A stretch of DNA of 7,904 nt from Ktedonobacterales bacterium (GTDB lineage: Bacteria > Chloroflexota > Ktedonobacteria > Ktedonobacterales > JADMIN01), in assembly GCA_015478575.1 (NCBI GenBank), contig JADMIN010000095.1, forward strand, positions 1-7,904, given 5' to 3'. Below the pieces are notes generated by a model. That model saw only the letters and a list, made by a program, of their open reading frames with translations, was not told where the DNA came from and made no database searches. Position 1 is the stretch's first letter; each line of letters starts with the position of its first letter. Positions 1 to 5,411 of this stretch are shown here, in pieces. A program made the translations under genes and the position numbers.

Positions 1-40
1 GGTGACTTGGACGTATCAGATCGAGGAAGCGGGCGCTTAG
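1..40 (+). CDS. Possible C-terminal end of an unidentified protein (cut by left edge)
   Basis: Reading from base 2, codons run in frame to a TAG at 38-40 and give the short tail VTWTYQIEEAGA. The composition is protein-like, but twelve residues are too few to name a family. If real, it is the 3' end of a gene lying to the left, about 90 bp before the tRNA gene and on the same strand. This is a weak call. Frame 1 is also open here, so chance cannot be excluded. Confidence 0.25.
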   Translation, partial: VTWTYQIEEAGA

Positions 41-69
41 CGGAGAGCGAGCGCAGATCGCGCGGCGCC

Positions 70-99
70 TTGACGTGGGCCGCGCATGTGGTGTATGCT
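70..99 (+). promoter_or_regulatory. Candidate sigma-70-type promoter for tRNA-Trp
   Basis: A -35-like TTGACG (70-75) is followed after 18 bp by a -10-like TATGCT (94-99). Transcription would start near 106, leaving a leader of about 23 nt before the tRNA at 129. The -35 box matches the consensus at 5 of 6 positions and the -10 box at 4 of 6. No other feature explains these boxes. The call rests on consensus and position alone. Confidence 0.45.
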
Positions 100-128
100 G
101 CCGAGGCGAGTGCTATGCGCACGCGCCT

Positions 129-206
<78 letters not shown>

Positions 207-288
207 TCCTCTCCCCGCGTCACACCAGACACACAGCATTTCGGTTTTGCCCGTTTACGGCAACCCGCGATTTTTCGCCTGCCTCAGT

Positions 289-360
289 ACGGTTGGTCTA
301 TAACAGTTGATCTGACAGCGAACGCTAGCAGGCGCTAGCAGGCACAACGTGACCAACCGT
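289..360. repeat. 10-bp inverted repeat enclosing a 10-bp tandem duplication
   Basis: ACGGTTGGTC (289-298) and GACCAACCGT (351-360) are perfect inverted copies separated by 52 bp. Within the loop, CGCTAGCAGG occurs twice head to tail (323-332 and 333-342). The structure lies about 85 bp inside the left att copy. Short direct and inverted repeats there can be integrase or excisionase arm sites, but no binding protein can be assigned. There is no T tract to suggest a terminator. Confidence 0.4.
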
Positions 361-685
361 TTCCACCCACCTCACCAACCCGCGGCACGCGAGCGCTGAC
401 CGCGCCGCCCGCGGCGAAGCCGACGACGGTGAACCAGTGCTCTAGTCGCAGCGTGCGCCGGGCATAGGGTGCAGCGCTATCGTCGCGCCCATGCCGGTTT
501 GCCCTGCCGCCTGCATAGGCCGGGTCGCGATCGCGCGACGGCGTGGGCTACGTCCCTGCTCCGGGCACATCCAGCGATGGTCCGCCAGTCGCTGGCCGCA
601 CGGGGCATCCGCACGGGGCGTACCGCACGCGATTCCCACCACCTGCCTGGAACGCGCGACGCGCTACCGTACGGCACGGGCTTTC
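361..685. other. Stretch without a recognisable gene
   Basis: Several frames are open on both strands, as expected at this GC content. None gives a product I recognise or has a convincing ribosome binding site. One GTG-started plus-strand frame (469-705) has fairly GC-rich third positions but an Arg/His-rich composition typical of chance frames, and it runs into the attC-like repeat at 686. If the cassette reading of the neighbouring gene is right, a further minus-strand cassette would start just left of 686. No clear gene is visible there. Confidence 0.5.
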
Positions 686-768
686 GCCTAACGTGCTGCG
701 CATGAGCGGCGCTCATGCGCGATGGGACAAGTCTAGCTCACGGCGTCCGCTCGATGCGCTTGTTGGGA
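686..768 (-). repeat. attC-like imperfect inverted repeat downstream of the immunity gene
   Basis: Read on the minus strand, the segment starts with an R''-like box TCCCAAC (768-762) and ends with an R'-like GTTAGGC (692-686). The latter fits the attC consensus GTTRRRY exactly. Inside, GCTCGATGCGC (749-759 on plus) pairs with GCGCATGAGC (698-707) except for one unpaired base, and a single extrahelical base is a hallmark of the L boxes of attC. The total is 83 bp, within the known attC range. The left arm can alternatively form a tight perfect hairpin with 711-720. The repeat begins 23 bp after the immunity gene's stop codon, where a cassette's own attC belongs. Confidence 0.42.
698..720. repeat. 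Perfect 10-bp hairpin with 3-nt loop
   Basis: GCGCATGAGC (698-707), GGC, GCTCATGCGC (711-720) form an uninterrupted stem-loop. It is followed by GATGGGAC, not by a T run, so it is not a classical intrinsic terminator on the plus strand. Reading leftward there is no T run either. It lies within the attC-like repeat and competes with the longer fold. Its arms are near-copies of the third segment at 749-759. Confidence 0.6.
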
Positions 769-791
769 AGTGCTGGCGCCCCGACGCGCTC

Positions 792-1331
792 TCAGCAGTC
801 GAACACCGACCAGCAGATGTCGTTCCGCAACCGCTGGTCATCGAGGACGAGCTCGCGAATCGCCTCCGGGAGCTGGTCGCGCTGCCACCGGCACTCGCGT
901 TGCCCTGCGCTCTCGCCCTCTCCTTCCAGCGCGGCGGCACGTGCGGCCTTGATCGCATAGGCGGCCGCACCGAGCTCGTGCGCGGCGACGTGTGCGACGA
1001 CCGCGGCCTGGCCGGCAGCGTACGCGGCGTGGCGTGCTGCCCCACTCAGGTCTCTGGCCGCGGCCATTGCATGACCGCCCGCCGTGCGAGCCTGGGACAT
1101 CGTGATCTCGCCACGCACCCAGGCGCGGGCCTGCTCGATCGCCTGACGCGGTCGCGGGTCCTCAGGCCGAGCCGACTCGAAGAGGTCAAGGACGTGCTCC
1201 GCGCACGATGCCGCCCACAGGGCAAGGAGCTGGTGATCCGAATCGGTGAGGGTCCCACCGCGGCGGATCGTCACGAAACGAGGGTCGCGGTCTTTCGGGA
1301 GGATCACACCCAGCACCCCTTCTGCTCGCAT
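792..1331 (-). CDS. Putative immunity protein (Imm5-like family)
   Basis: The product is a 179-residue, Ala-rich, mostly helical protein with no signal peptide or membrane segment. It matches from memory the family annotated as 'putative immunity protein'. Landmarks are DPRFVTIRRGGTLTD near residue 16, DPRPRQAIEQARAW near 58, then GAARHAAYAAGQAAVVAHV, HELGAAAYAIKAARAA, and the C-terminal LPEAIRELVLDDQRLRN. By family name it would neutralise a cognate toxin, but no toxin gene is visible here. ATG at 1331 has no clear ribosome binding site and lies 2 nt after the R' box of the upstream attC-like repeat. A GTG eight codons in, preceded by AGAAGG, is an alternative start just before the conserved region. 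The stop falls 23 bp before the second attC-like repeat. Length and conserved ends suggest an intact gene. The specific toxin partner and mechanism are unknown. Confidence 0.78.
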   Translation of the reverse strand: MRAEGVLGVILPKDRDPRFVTIRRGGTLTDSDHQLLALWAASCAEHVLDLFESARPEDPRPRQAIEQARAWVRGEITMSQARTAGGHAMAAARDLSGAARHAAYAAGQAAVVAHVAAHELGAAAYAIKAARAAALEGEGESAGQRECRWQRDQLPEAIRELVLDDQRLRNDICWSVFDC

Positions 1332-1333
1332 CT

Positions 1334-1463
1334 GCTCAACGGCCAGCGCTCAGCGGCCGACGGCCGGCTGAAAAATCCTTTACAGACCGTCACGGCTGGC
1401 CGCACAAAAGGAACCCACAAATCGCCCGCTGTAAAGCCGGTCAGATGAAGCGCGATGTTAGGC
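1334..1463 (-). repeat. attC-like imperfect inverted repeat upstream of the immunity gene
   Basis: On the minus strand the segment begins with GCCTAAC (1463-1457) and ends with GTTGAGC (1340-1334). These fit the attC R'' (RYYYAAC) and R' (GTTRRRY) consensus boxes. Moving inward, TGAAGCGC (1446-1453) pairs with GCGCTCA (1346-1352) apart from one extra base. GGCCGG then faces CCGGTC with a G-T wobble, and CTTTACAG (1378-1385) faces CTGTAAAG (1429-1436) perfectly. The nested arms span 130 bp, inside the known attC length range. The R box pair has one mismatch and one wobble. A folding program and an attC covariance model would settle this. Confidence 0.42.
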
Positions 1464-1531
1464 GCGTTGGCTATGCTTGACGGAGAGCCGTGTAGGGCTG
1501 CCGCATGGCCCACGCCCATCTACCAGTGTAG

Positions 1532-1708
1532 CATCCGCGGCAGCGGCTGTCCCGGGCGTACGAGCCGCCAGATGGCCATTGGCTCGACAACCAGCGACCA
1601 CCAGATAGAGCCATCCAGCAGGTCTTCACCGCCGCCGATCGCATCCTCCGCGCCGGCAGAATGGCGGGTTCCGCCGCGCCCAATTCTGCCCCCAACCAGG
1701 ACGAATAA
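1532..1708 (+). pseudogene. Possible truncated coding remnant, function unknown
   Basis: An open stretch after TAG 1529-1531 reads HPRQRLSRAYEPPDGHW and onward through a helical segment with AIQQVFTAADRILRAG to TAA at 1706-1708, 58 residues in all. GC-rich third positions and a natural residue mix suggest real coding sequence. There is no ATG or GTG near the front, so it could only be the C-terminal end of a lost gene. The opposite strand has a similarly open 65-codon frame (1520-1717) without an ATG near its front. A 101-codon minus frame (1471-1776) also overlaps, so the strand is uncertain. I do not recognise a family. Confidence 0.25.
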
Positions 1709-1739
1709 TCCGATCTGCTAGGTAACTTGCTATCCACGA

Positions 1740-1759
1740 GAAATGTGAGGAAATGTGGG
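1740..1759. repeat. 10-bp tandem repeat near att copy 2
   Basis: GAAATGTGAG (1740-1749) is followed directly by GAAATGTGGG (1750-1759), one base different, in a locally AT-richer patch 49 bp left of the second att copy. Its placement mirrors the CGCTAGCAGG tandem near the first copy, but the sequences are unrelated. It could be an integrase arm-type site. No other evidence supports a role. Confidence 0.35.
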
Positions 1760-1807
1760 ATTTCAAGCCATCTCACCGAAGGAAGCTGGCGGCTGATGAT
1801 TGGGTCC

Positions 1808-1852
1808 CCAAAACCGCAGGTCGCAGGTTCGATTCCTGTCCCACCCGCCCAG
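1808..1852 (+). repeat. att core copy 2 (duplicated 3' part of tRNA-Trp)
   Basis: This is the right member of the 45-bp direct repeat with 162-206, carrying C at 1822 and C at 1846 where copy 1 has T. It includes the anticodon CCA, T arm and acceptor 3' strand but has no D arm or 5' acceptor strand in front, so it is not a tRNA gene. The base before the anticodon also differs (C1807 versus T161). It lies about 100 bp from the 3' side of a decayed tyrosine integrase, the usual relation between an att site and its integrase gene. Confidence 0.85.
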
Positions 1853-1953
1853 CCTCTTCAGGCCCCTCAGTCCTGATAACATGGGCGCTCAGAGCCTCTC
1901 ACTCCTCTTACTCGCGCCGCCGCTAGATGGCCATCTCTCTGCCGTTTGACCCT

Positions 1954-2175
1954 ACCCGGGGCTAAAAGTGCCCGATCAGCCCTCGCATACAGCGCCTCGA
2001 GGAACGTCCCCACCTGCGCGCGTGAGAGTACCCACATGGTACGCCGCGCAGCCTTCGGCGGCGTCACGTTATCACACATGTTGATGGCGACGAGGTTGAA
2101 GCGGCGCGCGCGTCCTCGAGGAGCGTGTGCGGCACGGTATGCGCCCGTAGGACGGTGGGAGCGCCTACCCGCCGC
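1954..2175 (-). pseudogene. Tyrosine integrase remnant, frameshifted (core-binding end and start of catalytic domain)
   Basis: In one minus frame, residues VGAPTVLRAHTVPHTLLEDAR (split here only by reading) resemble the helix before the catalytic domain of phage-type tyrosine integrases. Continuing in a different frame from 2103 comes RRFNLVAINMCDNVTPPK, then RRTMWVLSRAQVGTFLEALY. These correspond to the common integrase pattern of W/F-N-L-V-x-x-N, a PPK/R linker, then V-L-S/T-x-x-Q-V and F-L-x-A. The break between frames near 2104-2110 is a frameshift. The catalytic Arg box, the H-x-x-R box and the Tyr are absent, so the gene is dead. Its 3' side faces the att copy at 1808-1852, suggesting it once drove integration at this tRNA gene. 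Boundaries are approximate. Confidence 0.6.
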
Positions 2176-2290
2176 GTGCGCTTGCCCGTGATAGCCGCGC
2201 CACTCCCCGCCTGGGCAGGCTATCTCGCCTACCCAGGCGACAATGGGAACGATTTTCGCCCGTATACCCTGACCACCGAACTGACAGCAC

Positions 2291-3428
2291 CTACTCGGTG
2301 TCTGCCTCACCATCCTGGGGGGTGGTGTCGTCTGGGGTGGTGTCGTCGCCCACCAGCGGCGGCTGCAACGCGCGCTGCCGCTCCTGGCGCAGTTGCTTGT
2401 AGTTGATGGGCGAGACGACCGGCTTTCCCAGCCGTGCCTCGATGTCTCGGCGCGCCGCACCGCCCACCTCCCCAGCTTCACGCGCGTCACGCCGCAACTC
2501 GCCGAAGCCCTGGCTCTCGCGCTCCTGGTGCATCTCGGTGGCCGTCACTTCGGCGAGCGAGGTGAGCACCAACTCCAGCGGCGTCATCGAATCGCGCAGA
2601 TTCGCCGATTTCGAGAGGTGCTTGAACTGGCGATGCTCCGCGGTGGTCTTTTCGAAGGTCCCACGCGAGAGCGTATCCGTGAGCAGGGCAAACTCGCGCC
2701 CTTCCTCGGCGCCGCGCTCGCATACCACCAAGCCGATCGCTCTTGACAGGATCACCCGCATAATGGCCGAGCCAGAGTGCGATCACGGTGAGGTCGACGC
2801 CGGCGTGGAGCAGTCGCATCGCGGCGCTGTGGCGCAGGACGTGCGCGGTGACCGTCTTGTCGGCGAGTGTGGGCGCCTTCGCGCTGGCGATCGCGGTGTA
2901 TTTGGCGAGGCGGTGCTCGAGCGCGTCGCGGGACAGGCGCGCTCCGTGGCGGGTCGGGAACAGCGGGTCGGTCGGATCGCCTTGGCGTTCGGTGATCCAG
3001 GCGTCGCTGTAGCCGAGGCGCTGGTATTCCTTGCGCAGGCGCTCGGCGGCCAGCGCGGGATCTTCCATCTCTTGGAGGCGCTCAGTCCCGACGCGGGCCA
3101 GCCATTGCTTGAATGGCTCGGCTTTGGGGCTAGGAACCGATTGGATGATGCGCAGCAGGGTCTCCGTGTCAGCGCAATCGGTCTCACGGAGCTTGCCGTC
3201 AGGCGAGCGGAGTTTCAACTGCACGATTTTTGCGTGCGGTTCGGCAAATCCCTCATCCTGTGCCAGTTTGCGCTTGAGGTCACTCCAGTAGTTACGCGGG
3301 ATCTTGGCATCGGTCAGGAAGCCGATCACGTCAATCACGCTGTAGAACCACTGGCCATCATGCCACACGCGGCGGATGTGCTCTGCCGCCTGCTCATCGA
3401 AGATGGCGGGTGCGCGGTCGTCTGCCAT
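2291..3428 (-). pseudogene. Bro-N / DinD-like phage antirepressor gene, split by a recombinase fragment
   Basis: ATG at 3428 follows GAGAGGAG at good spacing. Residues 1-149 read as a Bro-N domain: IRRVWHDGQWFYSVIDVIGF near 18, then LRSPDGKLRETDCADTETLL near 73 and QSVPSPKAEPFKQWLARVG near 96, ending at GYSDAWITER. Such proteins normally continue into a DinD-like helical half. That half is present further on in another frame (2291-2761), with TFEKTTAEHRQFKHL, ANLRDSMTPLELVLTSLAEV, ARRDIEARLGKPVVSPINY and an acidic, Thr-rich tail. Between the halves sit 73 recombinase codons (2763-2981). A further slip near 2715-2730 is likely, since the pieces resembling RQELTDEW and RGAEEG lie in different frames. 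If translated, the in-frame product from 3428 is a 313-residue chimera ending at 2487 with a nonsense tail. The gene lies 67 bp downstream of the XRE regulator and is probably co-transcribed with it. Bro-N/DinD relatives act in prophage or damage-induced control; this copy is presumably inactive as such. Confidence 0.8.
2763..2981 (-). pseudogene. Tyrosine recombinase catalytic fragment inserted in the antirepressor gene
   Basis: The 73 codons read GDPTDPLFPTRHGARLSRDA, then a helix, then TVTAHVLRHSAAMRLLHAG and VDLTVIALWLGH. They contain the H-x-x-R box (HVLR) and the following catalytic H of LGH from the C-terminal domain of tyrosine recombinases. The first catalytic Arg region and the nucleophilic Tyr are missing, so it cannot recombine DNA. 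It is in frame with the Bro-N half upstream and out of frame with the DinD-like half downstream. The left junction falls in AWITERQGDP, where the antirepressor motif (SDxWIxxR) and the recombinase linker (AWLxERxGxP) look alike. The exact breakpoint is therefore ambiguous and short homology may have guided it. It is of a different subtype from the remnant at 1954-2175. Confidence 0.82.
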
Positions 3429-3495
3429 GCGATGTTCGCTCCTCTCTGCTCCGCTTCGGCTAGCGGGCGTGCTCATGACAGGCCAAGTCGCTCGG

Positions 3496-3738
3496 TCACG
3501 CTCTGGTGTTTGCCTGGGTGGGATCCTCGCGGACCAATTGCTCGCGCGTGACGTTGAGCGCCGTGGCGAGCTTGGCAATAGTGGCCGTGGTTGCGGGGGC
3601 GCCATTCTCTACGCGAATCAAGGTCGTCTTAGCGACGCCGCTCAATTCTTGCAGCTCGCGCTGCGAAAGCACCCGGTAGGCTCGCCAGGCGCGCAGATAC
3701 GGCAGCGGCATAAGCACACGTGACTTTCCGTTCGGCAT
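3496..3738 (-). CDS. XRE-family HTH transcriptional regulator
   Basis: The product is 80 residues, nearly all one Cro/C1-type helix-turn-helix domain. LRAWRAYRVLSQRELQELSG (about 15-34) holds the first helices and the start of the turn. VAKTTLIRVENGAPATTATI (about 35-54) holds the recognition helix, and KLATALNVTREQLVRED closes the fold. There is no oligomerisation or protease domain, so it is a minimal Cro-like protein. ATG at 3738 is preceded by AGAGGA. A good promoter lies about 50 bp upstream on the same strand. The Bro-N antirepressor follows 67 bp downstream, the usual partnership of phage repressor/antirepressor modules. It probably binds DNA near its own promoter, but no clear operator dyad was found. 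The gene looks intact. Confidence 0.87.
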   Translation of the reverse strand: MPNGKSRVLMPLPYLRAWRAYRVLSQRELQELSGVAKTTLIRVENGAPATTATIAKLATALNVTREQLVREDPTQANTRA

Positions 3739-3789
3739 AGGTCCTCTTTCGCTGATGGGTCGTCGCGGGCCTACCCCGCTCCTCTCTCG

Positions 3790-3818
3790 AGTATAGCATG
3801 ACGCACACTATCACGCAA
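3790..3818 (-). promoter_or_regulatory. Promoter for the XRE regulator-antirepressor pair
   Basis: On the minus strand TTGCGT (3818-3813) and TATACT (3795-3790) are separated by exactly 17 bp, with transcription expected near 3783. The -10 box matches the consensus at 5 of 6 positions and the -35 box at 3 of 6. The surrounding 3785-3890 stretch is distinctly AT-richer than the rest of the window, consistent with a control region. On the other strand a TTGACA at 3848-3853 has no -10 box at proper distance, so a divergent promoter is only possible. Confidence 0.5.
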
Positions 3819-3928
3819 CCGCCATAGGTACTACATCACATATCTTATTGACACCTAGCACCGTCTGGAGTGCCATAAAGATATCATGAACTACCGCACT
3901 AACGCGCAATGGAAAGAGGGCGATTGAC

Positions 3929-4050
3929 ATGGCGACGAATCAGCAAGAGACCCTAGAGCTTGAGCGGGCGATTGACCGCGCTCCATGAGCGCATCCGCAT
4001 CATGGGCCGGGGCACGCGCAAGAGCGACGGCATACCCGCCGGGACACTCC
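3929..4050 (+). pseudogene. Short frameshifted ORF of unknown function
   Basis: ATG at 3929, preceded by AGAGGG at 8-nt spacing, opens 19 residues MATNQQETLELERAIDRAP before TGA (3986-3988). One base further, in the next frame, the reading continues naturally as ALHERIRIMGRGTRKSDGIP and then AGTLRRVSRRL. The two pieces join into a plausible charged helical protein if one base is restored near 3982. A tiny upstream ORF (3886-3927, MNYRTNAQWKEGD) ends one base before this ATG, an arrangement seen in coupled translation. I do not recognise a family. It lies on the opposite strand from the phage regulator and may be a decayed gene of the same element. Confidence 0.3.
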
Positions 4051-4235
4051 GCCGTGTGTCCAGGCGTTTGCCCCCTTCGCTCCCCACCTCGGCCAGCCCG
4101 CCAATGCGTCTCCTGTGTGATCTCGCTCACACTCCGCTCGCGTCATGTAATGATTCCGGCACACGCGGCGTGTTATGTCGTAGAGAGAGGTGCTCTGCCT
4201 CTCCATCACCTCTACTCGCGCAAAGGATGGGTCGT
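4051..4235. other. Non-coding stretch upstream of the exported propeller protein
   Basis: No intact gene is visible. A short dyad, ACACG-CGG-CGTGT, lies at about 4160-4172, roughly 65 bp before the next start codon, and could be an operator. No convincing promoter pair could be fixed: TAATGA and TTATGT occur but lack a matching -35 box. Confidence 0.3.
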
Positions 4236-5312
4236 ATGATTCTCCGCCATTTCGCTATGCGCCGTGCCACGCTCGTTGGGCCGCTCGCGCTGGCCCTCAG
4301 CGTGGCGTTCACCGCCGCGCCGGTTGGGGCGGCACCTCGCATCACCACCGCCCCCACGGCGCGCGCGGCCACGGTCACGCCCACTGAAATCAGCAAGGTC
4401 GTCCTCGATGAGGAGAGCATTGATGGACCCTCCCTCTGGTCCATCGCCGCCTACGAGCCAGAGCCGGTGCCCAATGCGCCGTTCGCCGCCATCGGCTGGA
4501 CGGGCACCGATCCCGCGCACAGCCTCAATGTCATGCTCTCGCGCGATGGCCAGAGCTTCGACCGCAAACTCACCCTCGCTGAATCCTCGCTCTATCGCCC
4601 CAGCGTCATCGTGGTGCGACAGAACAACGCGAACCTCGTCATCGTCGCCTGGACGGGTACCGACCCCAACCGCTCGCTCAACATCCTCTATGATGCCTAC
4701 GGCACGCGCCGCAAAGTGACGATTGATGACAGCAGCGGCGCCGCCCCAAGTCTCGCCTTTGCCTTTGGACAGGTCTGGCTGGCCTGGGCCGGCACGGACC
4801 CCAACCAGTCGCTCAATGTGCGGGCGATGGGCACGCAGGGCCTCACCCCCGGCACGAAGACCATCCTCAGCCAGTATCACGCTACCGGCCGCCCATCGCT
4901 CATCGCCAACACCCGCGACCACCTGCTGATGCTGACATGGTCGTATGCCGAGGCGCCCCATTATATCAACTTCGCCATCTCGCCCAATGGCGCGAGCTGG
5001 TCTACGCCACTTCCAGCTCCAGCGCCACAGACCAGCTTCGTCGGCCCCGATATCCTGGCCCTCAACCCACCGCCCGCCGTTGGCACGCCAGGCTACTTCT
5101 GGGCATGGACGGGGACTGATCCGCTGCGATCACTGAACCTGGCTACCTCTGAGCAGTACAGCAACTGGCCCGCGCCCATCACGACGATCGCTGAGCAGGC
5201 GCTCGGCGGCCCGTCGCTGGGCTACGTTGGTGTTCCCGGGCGCGTCTTGCTGGCCTGGACCGGCACCGATCCCCTTCACCATATGAACCTAGGCATCTTC
5301 CAGGTGGCATGA
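4236..5312 (+). CDS. Exported six-repeat protein, probable beta-propeller (WTGTD repeats)
   Basis: The product is about 358 residues. ATG at 4236 is chosen because AAAGGA (4222-4227) ends 8 nt before it; ATGs at 4227 and 4257 are also in frame. The N-terminus has RR, a hydrophobic core LVGPLALALSVAFTAAPVGA and a likely signal peptidase site after VGA, so the protein should leave the cytoplasm. Six repeats follow, centred on W88, W139, W184, W235, W291 and W341, about 50 residues apart, each of the form h-x-W-T-G-T-D-P-x-x-S-L-N. The fourth is degenerate (TWSYAEAPHYIN). Each resembles one blade of a propeller of the sialidase/lectin kind, so a closed six-bladed fold is inferred. The Asp-box SxDxGxxW pattern is only partly matched (SRDGQSF, SPNGASW), and no sialidase catalytic set is evident. 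Sugar binding is a guess. The protein ends four residues after the last repeat, and there is no cell-wall anchor. Confidence 0.82.
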   Translation: MILRHFAMRRATLVGPLALALSVAFTAAPVGAAPRITTAPTARAATVTPTEISKVVLDEESIDGPSLWSIAAYEPEPVPNAPFAAIGWTGTDPAHSLNVMLSRDGQSFDRKLTLAESSLYRPSVIVVRQNNANLVIVAWTGTDPNRSLNILYDAYGTRRKVTIDDSSGAAPSLAFAFGQVWLAWAGTDPNQSLNVRAMGTQGLTPGTKTILSQYHATGRPSLIANTRDHLLMLTWSYAEAPHYINFAISPNGASWSTPLPAPAPQTSFVGPDILALNPPPAVGTPGYFWAWTGTDPLRSLNLATSEQYSNWPAPITTIAEQALGGPSLGYVGVPGRVLLAWTGTDPLHHMNLGIFQVA

Positions 5313-5375
5313 GCCACCGCGTCCATCAGCCACCGCGTCCATCAGCCACCGCGTCCATCAGCCACCGCGTCCATC
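5313..5375. repeat. Four tandem copies of a 16-bp unit
   Basis: The unit GCCACCGCGTCCATCA begins at 5313, 5329, 5345 and 5361. Three copies are identical and the last lacks only its final A. The array starts on the base after the TGA of the propeller gene, and the period of 16 is not a multiple of three. It fills the gap between two convergent genes. Just after it, CCCTTTC and GAAGGG (about 5378-5400) can form a weak hairpin without a T tract, which is too weak to list as a terminator. Slippage during replication is the simplest origin. Confidence 0.9.
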
Positions 5376-5411
5376 GCCCCCTTTCTAAGGACGGGAAGGG
5401 CGGCGAGGCTG

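Noticed and set aside
698..720. Intrinsic terminator
   Set aside because: The hairpin is strong but no T run follows on either strand.
543..1448. 301-codon open frame on the plus strand
   Set aside because: It is antisense to the immunity gene, runs through both attC-like repeats, has an Arg/Pro-rich chance composition and no ribosome binding site.
1471..1776. 101-codon minus-strand frame as a second cassette gene
   Set aside because: Its end just before the attC-like repeat is tempting, but the composition (many Trp, Arg, Ser) looks like chance and two other frames over the same bases look more natural.
1801..1852. Second tRNA gene
   Set aside because: Only the anticodon loop and 3' half are present. 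There is no D arm or 5' acceptor strand, so it cannot fold as a tRNA.
2403..3551. 382-codon open frame on the plus strand
   Set aside because: It is antisense to the antirepressor/recombinase reading, which has clear family motifs. The plus-strand product resembles nothing and is a by-product of high GC.
3848..3887. Rightward promoter at TTGACA (3848-3853)
   Set aside because: The -35 box is perfect, but no -10-like hexamer lies 16-18 bp downstream. CATAAA is at 20 bp and TATCAT at 28 bp.
4212..4961. 249-codon open frame on the minus strand
   Set aside because: It is antisense to the WTGTD repeats. Its own repeating pattern is only the mirror of those repeats.
5313..5375. CRISPR array
   Set aside because: The 16-bp units are directly adjacent with no spacers, and no cas gene is in the window.
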